From assembly GCF_029784155.1 (NCBI RefSeq), contig NC_073691.1:92152722-92216721 (forward strand): a stretch of 64,000 nucleotides of DNA. The letters are read 5' to 3'. This DNA is from Uranotaenia lowii (taxonomy: Eukaryota > Arthropoda > Insecta > Diptera > Culicidae). A program made the position numbers and the translations under genes. The notes under the pieces were generated by a model. The model was not told the DNA's origin and did no database searches. It was given only the letters and a program-made list of their open reading frames with translations. Below, in pieces: positions 9,992 to 20,500 of the stretch (position 1 is the stretch's first letter; the number at the start of each line of letters is the position of its first letter).

Positions 9992-10850
9992 TTACAGCCA
10001 AAAACCCGAAGTTTTCTCAGGTCTGGCTTGTGGCCTGTTCACATTTCCGCAGGGGTCTTCCGGCAAGGTAGAACACTCGTTAGACTTCTGTTGGTTGGAT
10101 TGTTCGATTGAATCGTTCTGACACACCATTTTGCTGTGGTGTATACGCTGGATCCCTTTGGACATGTAAAACTCCCGCTTCAGGACCAACTTGACACCTT
10201 CCTTATTGACGCCCGTAATTGTACCTCGATGCCAGGATATCAGCGACTGATCAACTTTCGCCACATTGATGATCACCGGTGTCTCCAGTCTCGTAAGGTC
10301 AGTGAAACAGTATTTCACGTTCACGAGGTGGTTTTCTCGGTTGATATCTGCAACTCGGTCCGTTTTCTTCAATTCCTCTGCAAAAAAGCGCTCTCGAATA
10401 ACGTGCAGTTTCAGATTTTCCTCTCCAAGATTCTCCAAAGCGGTAACTAAGAGATCAAACGATTCGGGAAGAGTGGCAAAGAGCTGAGCAACAACGTCGT
10501 TTTCTTCGAGCTTCACTCCGGCCAACTTCAGCTGCCGAATAAGGTCTTCGAAGATCTTCAAATGATCCTTCACTGAGGATCCTTCAACCATTTTTAGCTT
10601 CGCAAGTTGCTTTCGGATAAAGGTCTGCGACGAAACGGATTTCATTGCATAAACGTTCTCCAGGCTTGTCCAAATTTCCTTTGACGTCTCCTTGTCCCGT
10701 ACGAGGTCCAGCAGGTCATCGAGAATGAACGAAATCAGCAAATACGTCTCCTTTCCGTCCTTCTCCAGGAACTTAGCACGTTCACCGATTTCAAATAAGC
10801 TTCCATCCTGAAGCGCCAATTGTCAAAACCGGTCAAAGCAGATGGATGAT
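9992..10850 (-). pseudogene. Ty1/copia gag relic fused to protease and integrase scraps
   Basis: The open stretch at 9992-10819 begins with the copia gag domain (KETSKEIWTSLENVYAMKS, LKMVEGSSVKDHLKIFEDLI, LFATLPESFDLLVTALENL). It jumps without a visible nucleocapsid knuckle to a protease-like piece (YCFTDLTRLETPVIINVAKV) and then to an integrase core scrap (KGIQRIHHSKMVCQND). Most of protease and integrase is therefore deleted in frame. The first gag residues lie in another frame just upstream (FDNWRFRMEAY around 10795-10830), so a frameshift near 10780 also breaks the start. No LTR was recognised next to it. Confidence 0.75.
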
Positions 10851-12026
10851 CTGTGGATGATCATGGTTCAAATGGCCTGGAATCTCACCGGGTGGTCAAT
10901 TAGTTGTGATTGGCAACATTAAATCCATCAATGACCGTCTTTTCCTCGAGAACAGGTAGATTCGGCAAGGATGTATTTCGATTAGAATAACATTAAAATT
11001 TGTTAATTCATCATCGTTCGCATGTCTTCGCCTTATCTATAGGAATGAAAAATACTGTGTAATGCTATTCGCAAAAATCTCAATAAGGTGAACACTGATT
11101 AGGGGAGCTTTGCAAAATTGCCTATCAATGTAGGCATTGCTTCTCTGCCCAGTTCGAGTGATAAGCTTCCCCAAAACGGCTCAAGTTGTTTCAATCAAGA
11201 GCTGATAATTCACGGACAACCTACTGTCCAAAATGAAGCAAATTTGGTATGATGATGCCAAAGAAAAAAAAAAACATAAATTCAATGACACAATCAGCGA
11301 ACAGCAGCCGACAACGCGCCTTTGCTAATCTTTGTTGTGTTGTACACAAAAGAGCCAAACAAGAAAGGAAAGATAACATGTTTGCTTGTGTCTAGCAATT
11401 TGGACTCACATATTTAATAAAAAAAATCAATGCGATTGAAAAAAATACCATACTTGTGGAATTAAAAAAATGGAAGAAAAATGAATCATTATAATTCAAA
11501 ATTAGAATCAACTTTTCCCATACGATTTCTTAAGAAAAATTTAGAATCAGCATTTAGAAGTACAATCAAAATTACAAATCTTGTAAAATCCTCTATAAAT
11601 AAAAAATATAGAATAGAATAGAAAATAAATCTTGACTAAAATTCTTACAACGGAGACAAGAAATGAAATTTAATAATTTAAATATAATTTAAAATTTTAA
11701 AATAAGTAAAACAGAACAGATGTATGTAAAATTCAAATTTCACAGTCAAAGTCAACAATTTGGTTGAAAAATTACATTTAAAATCACAAAGCAAGATTCA
11801 TAAAACCTTAACTTTAGCAAACACGAGTGTTTCCAAATACGAGAATTATGATATTTACTAAATCTGATTTCAAACTCAACATAGAAATTTCATTACCTAC
11901 AGTTCCTGGTCAGGAACTTGAAGTTTACTTATGAAAGTGGATGTCAATTTGAAAATACAATGACATAGATTCTTAATGTTTCAATAATATTAATTTTTTG
12001 CATTACTTCTTGCTTCTATATACCAG
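10851..12026. other. End of intron 1 of the cystathionine gamma-lyase gene
   Basis: AT-rich, no coding exon recognised. The last bases (TATATACCAG, to 12026) are the acceptor for exon 2. A primer-binding site or LTR of the adjacent copia relic was looked for at 10820-10980 and not found. Confidence 0.5.
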
Positions 12027-13407
12027 GGCTGCCGATGGATTCCGGGCCCAACCGAAAGGCTTCGCCACCAAGGCGATCCACGTGGGACAATCTCCCGAAC
12101 AGTGGAACAGCATGGCCGTAGTACCGCCAATCAGCATGAGCACAACGTTCAAACAAACGGGACCGGCACAGCATAAGGTTGATTTTTTTTTCAATCCGCA
12201 AATTTGATAGCACGTTCTCACAAGGCTTTCGTTTTCTTTTTTCGGTTAAAGGGCTTCGAGTATGGACGAAGTGGAAATCCGACGCGTGATGTTCTGGAAA
12301 AGTGTTTGGCTTCATTGGACAATGGAAAGTATGGATTGACGTTCTCCTCTGGACTGGGTACGACGACCTGTGTGGTGACCATGCTGAAAGCCGGCGACCA
12401 TATCTTGTCCGGGGACGATATCTACGGGGGAACAAATCGGCTGTTGCGAAATGTTGCCATGAACATGAATATATCCGTCGATTTCGTCGATTGTACCAAT
12501 CTAGCCAAGGTTGAAGCCGCAATCAAGCCGAACACCAAGCTGATCTGGATTGAAACGCCGACGAATCCCACTTTGAAAGTGATCGATATCGAGGCAGTTT
12601 GCAAGATTGCGCACAAACATCCTGGGGTAAAAAATAAAATTTTCATAAGTGACCAACATCAAATGATTGCTTTGTCATTCCTCATTACAGGTTGTGGTTG
12701 TGGTTGATAATACATTCCTGTCGGCTTACCTCCAACGTCCCCTGGATTTGGGAGCGGATATCGTGATGTACTCCTTGACCAAATACATGAACGGCCACTC
12801 CGATGTTATCATGGGCGCACTAGTCACGAACGACGAAGCCCTATACACTAGGCTCAAATTTCTGCAAAACGGTTAGTGCTTATCGATTGAAAAAAAATCC
12901 TTTCTCTCTTATATTAACCACTCGTTTCCCCCTTCAGCCACCGGCATCGTTCCGTCGCCATTTGATTGTTACCTGGTCAATCGTAGCCTGAAGACACTTG
13001 CGGTACGCATGGAACGCCACAAGTCCAACTCGTTGGCGGTTGCTCAATACCTGGAGAAGCACCCGAAGGTAGAGAAGGTCCTCCACCCGGGTTTACCTTC
13101 GCATCCCCAGCACGAACTGGCCAAAAAACAAACCTACGGCCACTCGGGTATCATGTCGTTCTACATCAAGGGTGGAATGGAACAATCGTCGGTTTTTCTT
13201 AAGACGTTAGAGGTTTTTACCTTAGCCGAAAGTCTTGGTGGATTCGAGAGTCTGGCGGAACTGCCGTCGGTGATGACACACGCATCGGTTCCGGCCGAGG
13301 ATCGCGTCGTTCTGGGCATCACTGATGGGTTGGTGCGTCTGTCGGTTGGTCTGGAGGACATCGACGACTTGATTGCCGATTTAAAACAAGCGTTGGATCG
13401 AGTTTGA
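12027..13407 (+). CDS. Eip55E: Cystathionine gamma-lyase, exons 2-5
   Basis: PLP enzyme of transsulfuration: splits L-cystathionine to cysteine, 2-oxobutyrate and ammonia in the cytosol, and can make H2S. Exons are 12027-12177, 12252-12626, 12691-12871 and 12938-13407 (introns 64-74 nt, GT-AG; the first donor, AAG|GTTGAT, is weak). The conserved order is PKGFATKAIHVGQ, GFEYGRSGNPTRDVLEKCLA, LTFSSGLGTTT, SGDDIYGGTNR, WIETPTNPTLKVID and VVDNTFLSAYLQRPL. The Schiff-base lysine lies in MYSLTKYMNGHSDV (about residue 218 with exon 1), and AESLGGFESLAELPSVMTHA near the end is typical. Cystathionine gamma-synthase or MGL family members are alternatives by fold, but an animal gene of this sequence is the lyase. 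The Drosophila orthologue is Eip55E. Confidence 0.95.
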
Positions 13408-13493
13408 ATTTAATTTTTTTTCTCAAATTAATCTCGGATGCCATCTCGATGTTTTTATCCCGCTTATGTGTTTTTTGAATGAAATTTTGTTAA

Positions 13494-13499
13494 AATAAA
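13494..13499 (+). terminator. Polyadenylation signal, cystathionine gamma-lyase gene
   Basis: AATAAA lies 87 bases after the stop codon, the first such hexamer on this strand after the gene. Confidence 0.6.
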
Positions 13500-13540
13500 A
13501 AGTATTCTGGAACTCGCGCCTTTTCATTTCTTAAATTTCT

Positions 13541-13546
13541 TTTATT
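13541..13546 (-). terminator. Candidate polyadenylation signal, dj-1 gene
   Basis: TTTATT on the plus strand is AATAAA on the minus strand, about 225 bases past the dj-1 stop. The two convergent genes would then have 3' ends within about 50 bases of each other. Confidence 0.4.
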
Positions 13547-13772
13547 GAATGGTGATTTTTTTTATTTGATTTTAAATAGTATCTTGTTAAATTAAAAATC
13601 CCCAAAATGCCTCATCCAATAAAAACAAATAAATTCCCGGAAAAATTCGGAAGATTAAACAATGCTGCAAGAGTGTAATTTTTCCTCTATTTCTCAAATT
13701 GTTTTACACTATGTACATATGACCAGATCATTGATACTCCAACGTTGGGTGTCACATTATTAAATTCGACGT

Positions 13773-14761
13773 TCAGTTCAAGTTATACAACATTCCAGAT
13801 GCAACCTGCTTAACCTTATCTAAGCCAACCAAAATCTCTCCAAGTTTCAAAGCAAAATCAAAAGCCGTGCCCGGTCCACGCGAGGTCACCAGATTGCCAT
13901 CGACAACCACCGTTTTGTCTTCGACGTATCTTTTGAGTGAAAAAATGTATGGTTTATTAGAATAATGAAATTTACCTTGTCAAGTGCGGCACACTTACGT
14001 GTATTTTCCAGCGAAATCATCCTTGAAGGACGGATAGGATGTCAATGTTTTGCCGAGGGCAATGGAGTGGGTCAGTAGCACAGTCGGTGCTGAAACGACA
14101 TAAGACATTAATAAATCTGCGGACACTAGGTCCAAAGTCATTGGGATTGGGATTTACCGGCACAAATAGCTGCTATCAGCTTTCTTTTGGATTCGTACGA
14201 TTTCAGTAGTTCGCCCAGTTGAGAGGAAGCGCACATGGCCTTAGAGCCACCTAGCCCTCCCGGTAGGGCGATTGCATCAAAATCTTCCTATGAAAAAGAT
14301 TTCAAAAGATAACAAAAATAATTGTATCTTTCAACCCATACAATTCATTTAAAATTTTTTAAAAACGTCTTTTGTTTTAAAACGAAGATTCCGAATGAAT
14401 ATGTACCCGTGTATGGCCACTTACCTTAGCAGCCTCGTCTAGCGTTGTATCAGCATTGATGACCACATCCCGGGAACACTTGACGATTTTATCGCTAAGC
14501 GCGGCTACCGTAACATTAACCTTTAGGATAAAAAAGTAACAACCATTGTTATCAGCTTTGTTCTGATTTGATAGCGCAAAAAAAGCAATCAGATATTTTA
14601 ATTCCATAAACATAATAAAAGGTGACCTTCTGTCTGGCCCGAATGGTCAATTTTTAGGTCACTTTTGTACTTACCCCGCAGCGTCGCAAAACGTCGACGC
14701 AAATGACAAATTCCATTTCCTCAGCGCCATGAGGTAGCAGCATCAGCAATTTCTTGGACAT
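13773..14761 (-). CDS. dj-1beta: DJ-1/PARK7 family protein, complete, five exons
   Basis: Small redox-sensing protein of the DJ-1/ThiJ/PfpI superfamily, protective against oxidative stress and mitochondrial damage; glyoxalase/deglycase activities are reported for the family. Exons on the minus strand: 14761-14675, 14520-14425, 14287-14158, 14089-13999 and 13929-13773, joining to 186 residues (human 189). It starts MSKKLLMLLPHGAEEMEFVI, with the conserved active-site Glu at 17. SRDVVINAD and IALPGGLGGS follow. The reactive Cys103 sits in LIAAICAAPTVLLTHSIALG (human Cys106), and the C-terminal block is VTSRGPGTAFDFAL. All key residues are present. Flies have two paralogues (alpha and beta); the choice of beta is a guess. 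It is convergent with the cystathionine gamma-lyase gene. Confidence 0.95.
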
Positions 14762-15054
14762 TCTGTATAGAATTAATCTTTAATTTCTAGAAGCACACGA
14801 ATCTTTTTGTACGGAAAACCGGCAAATTGCGTGCAGAGAGCGTAAAAAATGGAGTTCTGCGATTTTTCCTTTGTTGTTGTCTTTTTATTTCGAGGCCCAC
14901 ATTTGAAAAGGATGTAAAAACGATCGTTTTGAAAATGTCTTCGGCCCGCTCGCTCGCACTATAAGAGTGCCTATGAAGAGAGCCTGAGAACACTCAGAAC
15001 AATAATAACCCAAAATTAAGAACGCCAGGGCAGCAAAACAAAGTTCAGCTGACA
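14762..15054 (-). promoter_or_regulatory. Upstream region of dj-1
   Basis: Non-coding DNA upstream of the dj-1 ATG on the minus strand. It should hold its 5'UTR and promoter. No TATA box or initiator was identified with confidence. A segment near 14955-14980 (GAGTGCCTATGAAGAG) recurs inverted near 24150-24170, so part of it is repetitive. Confidence 0.35.
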
Positions 15055-15990
15055 TTCTTAATTTTGGGGTGCTGTCAATACCCCAAAAAGAAAGTTCGTA
15101 GACCGAACTGATCGCCCCAAAAAATTTCCCTTTGTTTTTGGTTTGTTTTGTTGTGTTCCCAAACAACTACCTGAGTCGCAATCGAGAAAAATGTCCGGAT
15201 TACAGGTTGTAAGTATTATTTTAATATATGCTTTCTGGTTTCTTTAACCTGTTAGAGAATTTCCCAGGAAACGTTTATTCTCCGGACATCTCTTCTCCGT
15301 AAGACGCTGTTTTGCATCTGCTACAGGCGGATTGTAACTAAAAAAATTCTAACCTATATTTCGAAAAAACCAGCAGGCCATAAGAAGGAAGAAACTATTC
15401 GGGAAATCGGAACTTCCACCCACTGTAGGAGGGACCAACTTTACAATTAGCACTATGCTGGAGCCACTCGGAACAGACTGCAGTGACAGAATAAATCACG
15501 AGAAGGTTTCCCCAAAACCGTTCCATCATAAATAAGACATTTCCAGTAGCGATTTAGAATAGTTTTCACCAGCTCCAGTTATCCAGTCTAGATTCACCAG
15601 TTCCAGTTACTATACGAAGGTGAGGAATAATATTCATAAGTAGTTGCTTGCTGTAGTGTTATCACTTTTCTTAATTATCTTCATTTTTCATTTCAGGTAT
15701 ACGAGATTCGTACAGGTTAAACAGAAAACTTCTATCAGTTCTGTTCTACAAACTCAAACAAACGAACCTGGATTAATGCATGCATGCTTCCCGATGCCAA
15801 AAGATTCAATTTTTATCAAATTACGTTCTTTATTTCGGCCTGGGTGCAGGATTAGAAACATAATTCATTAATAAAATAAATATATTGATCCTAAATAATA
15901 AAATTTCCCTTATTGACTATGTATAATCCCTTTTAATAAACGACTCTTAAAAAGAAAAATCCCTGCCGAATGACAACACCCCAAAATTAA
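15055..15990. mobile_element. Candidate TIR element K with a spliced small gene inside
   Basis: The sequence CTTAATTTTGGGGTGCTGTCA at the left (about 15055-15075) returns inverted at the right (TGACAACACCCCAAAATTAAG, about 15970-15990). A further inverted copy of the CCCAAAATTAAG motif lies at 15008-15021. Between them is a region with splice signals and polyadenylation signals (separate entry). No target duplication is clear and the outer boundary is uncertain. It may be another non-autonomous element of the kind seen at 580-1266, inserted in the dj-1 upstream region. Confidence 0.45.
15191..15880 (+). CDS. Candidate small spliced gene within element K
   Basis: ATG at 15191 (context GAAAAATG) opens a six-codon exon MSGLQV ending at 15208 before GTAAGT. 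Using the acceptor TTTCCCAG at 15267, the frame continues (ETFILRTSLLRKTLFCICYR ...) to TAG at 15448-15450, 66 residues in all. Using a poorer acceptor (CAGCAG, 15376) it reads AIRRKKLFGKSELPPTVGGT and ends at TAA 15533-15535, 58 residues. A further GT-AG pair lies at about 15620-15696 and AATAAA repeats at 15870-15880. No homologue was recognised. It may be a true host small gene divergent from dj-1, or cargo of element K. Which frame, if any, is coding cannot be settled here. Confidence 0.3.
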
Positions 15991-16011
15991 GTTGCGAGAA
16001 TGACATTTATT

Positions 16012-16763
16012 CTCAAGTTTGGGAAAACCAACCCCCTGGCAACTTGACGTTTCCCATACAAATCGCGTGTGCCAGTTTTTTCTGGTTCTCTGGTTCTGTC
16101 AAATCGAAAATCAAGCGACTTAACATGTCGGAAGGACGCATATGGAAATATGTTTTCTTTTAACCGATTCAACAAATGAAAAAAACGTTCAGAATTGAAA
16201 ATTAGTTCAGTTATACGTAAAGTGAATCTGTTTTCAAAAGTTCAGTCGAATAAAGGGCACACAGACGTAAATCTGTATGTCCTTTATTACGTTTAAAACT
16301 TTTGGACTGATCAAAATAATTCACTGATATACGGCAGATTTTTGGGAAAAGAACCCCTTCCACCAAAACTATTGATGACGATCGTACAAAATAAATGTAA
16401 AACAAAACATTACCACAACAATCATCGAATGATTTTTAAAAACTGCGATACATATGAAAATTTTAGTATAACAAAACTTTCAAATTATAGCAGAACATTT
16501 CTCGGTTTATGGAAAACTGTTCCTATACAATAAATAAATATGTAGAATATTCAATGAGAATAATAATTTCGGTTGAAATTTTTTTTCATTCATTCGAATT
16601 TTATGATTTGCACCACATTTGATGATCTGCCCTTTCCATACGCATGGCTCGAAAAGTATGTAAACAAGCGGTACACAAGCGACACCTGCGGATTTCAATC
16701 AGCCACACGAAACTCGCCAGATCTGTCAAGTTGCCAGGGGGTTGGGGAAAACCCCCCCCAAAC
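16012..16763. repeat. Inverted-repeat pair around AT-rich DNA (possible MITE)
   Basis: The left copy, about 16012-16050, includes ACCCCCTGGCAACTTGAC. It is matched in inverted order by GTCAAGTTGCCAGGGGGT and a following GGGGAAAACC tract at about 16723-16763. The roughly 670 bases between show no coding sequence. Similarity stops inside the repeats, so true element ends are not defined. Confidence 0.45.
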
Positions 16764-17549
16764 TTATTTTCGTCGGGAGCCAGTTTCATCCGATTTTGCG
16801 GCATTACAACTTTATTTTGGGTTGTAGTGGCTAAGAGTGAGGCTGAATTTGACAGGTCATTTCTAGCGTAACATTTCAAAAGGGCGAAACTGCCAAATGT
16901 AAACAAATCGAGTTAACAGTCATTCCGAATGCACGCGGTAGCACTCTACCTATCAAACGCGGTTTCATCTTAAAATTGCTTAAAACTTTCAAAAAATTGA
17001 TAAAATTCAATTGGGCGAAACTTCCTGTTGATGCATTTTCGTTGGAACGTGAAGTTACGCCTATTCAAAATGGAGTGAATTTTTCTATTCGTGTAGAGCC
17101 AAAAGGCGTAACTGAGTTGACCGTGTGTGACAAAACGGCCTAATTAGTTTTTGCGTGTAGGATGAATGGGCGTAACTTCAAAATCAAAACAAAAACGGCC
17201 GATCAATTGGGCGAAACTTGCAGACGTAACTGAAATCAAAAACAATAATAGGGCGAAACTCGAAAATCTCTGAAATTACGTGAAAAAAGTTAAAGTTCTC
17301 GATAACCATCGAACAATAAGTGAATATAATGCACATTTTTTGATTTTGTTGAACAAAAAGTGATCGATTTTATAAATAGGATTTTTTTTTTTTTTTTTTG
17401 TTTGTTGGTGTCTTGCTGACAGCTACGAGCCGATACGGCCCATCTCGCTTCTGTCTTTTTGATGCTTGTGTTGTTGTTTCTCAAACTGTTGTGGAGTGGA
17501 TGGTTGTTCCCAACGTTCCCAAGGGGCTTTGGGGGTTTTTGGTTGTTCC

Positions 17550-20500
17550 TCAAACTGTTGTTTTTGTTTTCTTGATGAAGTCTACAATTTGTTGCAGTTC
17601 TGATTCGCTGTTAAGTTCAAGTATGTTTTCTAGTGGAATACTGTTGTTCAATAATGGGTAGTTCATTCTTATGTTGTCGTGTCTCGGGCAATAATACAGT
17701 AGGTGTACCAGATTTTCCTCTTCATCACACGTTTCGCATCTATTATTGAATTCCCAGTTCCATTTGCATAATCTTTCTTTGGTCAATGTGTGTCCAGTTC
17801 TTATGCGGGTGAGTATAGCTATTCCTTCTTTATTAATTTTGTCCAAATTTTTAAACCATATTTTTTTTCCAGGTTCGTCGCAAAATGAGAAGTGGAATCT
17901 GCCTACCGATGAAGATTCTTGTTTGTATCTCTCCGTCCATTTTTTCCACGCATTATTTTTAATAAGTAGCATAGTATCTCCCAGGGTAAAGTCTGTTATT
18001 TCCGTTATATCACCTTTTGTAGCTTCTACAGCTTCTCTGTCGGCTATTGTGTTTCCTTTTATGCCTACATGGCTTGGTATCCATTGGATTTCCACTTTCT
18101 TGTTTTGTTTATTTCCTATATTTTTGGCTATATTCAATGCTAGGTAATTTTGTTTCCATTTTGTCTTGTTAGAGATCATTTGACATGCGCTCATAGAATC
18201 CGTGTATATGACTATATTTTCGTAATTTTTTCGTTGGGCTAGATCCATGGCTTTCTGTATTCCAATCATCTCCGCGTTCGTGATCGAAATGCCGTCCTGC
18301 ACTTTTCCTGCTAAAATTTGCTGATCTGTGGCGTCATATATCGCGAATGCTGTACCTTGTGGTGTTTTTGAACCGTCGGTAAAGATTGCGTTGTGATCTT
18401 TATATTTGCTTCTTGATAACTCGAGGAAGTGTGTTTTCCATGCTGTCTCTGGCAGTTGTTTTTTGTTTGTTTGGTCTCGAAAGAGTTTTTGGTGGATGTG
18501 CGTGGTTACTTTCTTTTCTATTAGTTTATAGTCTGCTTCCTCTCCTGTGCTATATTCGGTGTTGAGTTGTCCTACGATTTCCTTGTTCTGTTCTGCGATT
18601 TTTGTTAGGTAAGATGTGTTTGTCTCCTGTTGTTCTTTTGATATAAATTTGGTAAGAGGAGTTTTGAAGTAAACGCTTCTTATTATTTCTTTTGTTGTGA
18701 GCATCTCAATTCTTAGGTCCATGGGCATCTGTCCTGTTTCGGAGAGTATGACCACTATTGGTGTGTCGTTAAGATAGTTCATGGCTCTCCTGAGGTAGGC
18801 ATTTTGTATCGTCTGTATTGATTTGAGGTGCGTTTTGGCCGCCGATCCGAATATCGAAGCTCCATATTCTAAATGACTTCTCACTTTTGCATTACCAATT
18901 TTGATCAAAGTTTCTCTACATGCTAATGAGTTTCTCCTTCCTAGCATTTTAATCAGATTTACTTGTTTATTAGCCTGTTTTTTAATATTTTCGATATGAT
19001 TTCTGTGTGTCAAACCGCGATCTAACGTATATCCGAGGTATTTATGCACATTCTTGAATGGAATATATTCTGAACCAAGTTTTATTTTGTATTGATTTGT
19101 TCGTTTTTTGGAAAATAGAATGGCCGCACTTTTGCTCGCGTTTGACTTCAGTCCTAGGGAATCTAATTGTGTCCTGAATTCGATTAGTTTTTCGTTTACT
19201 CTTTCGATCATTTCAACTATGTTTTTTCCTGTGATTATCAATGCCATGTCATCTGCAAATTGTGTTAGAAAACAATCCGATTTGGAATCTTTATGTAACT
19301 CTTCCGTGTATACGTTAAATAAGACCGGCGACAGAGGGCAGCCTTGTGGTAGTCCTTCGGATATACTTTTTTCTATTTGTCCTTCATTAGTTTCTAATAT
19401 GACTGTTCTATCCGTTAAGTATTCATGTATCCAGTTAATTATTTTATTAGGGATTTTCAGTTTGGACATTTTCTCTAGTAGTACTTGGGTTCTGACTGAG
19501 TCGAACGCTTTAGAGAGGTCGATGAAAATCGCTAGTGTGAGTAGACCTTCATCTTTTGCTTTGGTGATACTATTTACTACATAGTTCACACATGTAATAG
19601 CCGAGCGGTTTTTTCTGAACCCAAATGAGAGGTCTGGAAGGAGCTTTCTTGATTCTAATACCTCATCTAGTTTATCCTTTACTACAGAGTTTATAAGCTT
19701 CAGGCTGGTGTTCATTAGTGAGATTGGCCTTCTTGACGAGGCTATTAATGGATTGCCTCCTGGTTTTTGAATCGGTAAAATAATTACTCTTCTCCAGGTT
19801 TTTGGAATTCTTTCTTCTTGGAATACCCTGTTAAGCAACTCGCACATTTTGATTAATATACTAGGTTTAAATTCCTTCATCATTCCGTAGGAAATTCTGT
19901 CTTCTCCTGGTGCCGAGTGATTTTTCCTCTTCTTTAATGTTTTCATAAGTTCATCTTCTTGTATTTCAAAATCAATTTCTGTTGTTTCTGTGAGTATTGG
20001 CTTTTCTATTCTTGTCGCTGTATTATTGCCAAAAAAGTGATTCATAATTTCTTCTCCGAATTTTCGACTAATGTTTATTTTGTAGGAATTAGAATCAGTC
20101 AGTGCCGTGTCGATTCCTTTTATTATGTTCCACATTTGCCTAGATGGAGTACTTTCGTCTATCAATTCCGACATCTTCTGGTTGTGTTTTCTTTTTTCTC
20201 TTCTGGTGATTCTCTTAAAATTGGCCCTTGATTTTTGGAATTCTAGATAGCTTATGAGATCTTTCGACTTGTTATAATTTTTGAGTGCCATTTTTTTCAT
20301 GTTGTATGCCTCGTCGATTTCCCTCGTCCACCATTGCTTCAAGTAATTAGCCTTTTTGTTCTGTACCGTGAATGACGATTCCTCTACACATCTATCAAAT
20401 AGGGTTTGCATTTCTGTTGGATCGTATATCTCTCTTGGTTCAATTTCGTTTATTAGCTCTATCGCTTTACTCCTGTTTATTCTTATCGTGTTCGTTTTAT

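Noticed and set aside
15191..15208. Alternative first exon of NSF (MSGLQV|GTAAGT, phase 0 like MAV|GTAAGT)
   Set aside because: It lies 14 kb upstream with two LINE-sized insertions between, and NSF already has a standard start exon at 29361. Phase 0 alone is weak evidence, and local acceptors explain it better.
18000..20400. Plus-strand open frames of 60-160 codons opposite the LINE ORFs
   Set aside because: They are antisense shadows of strongly supported RT and endonuclease frames and show no domain.
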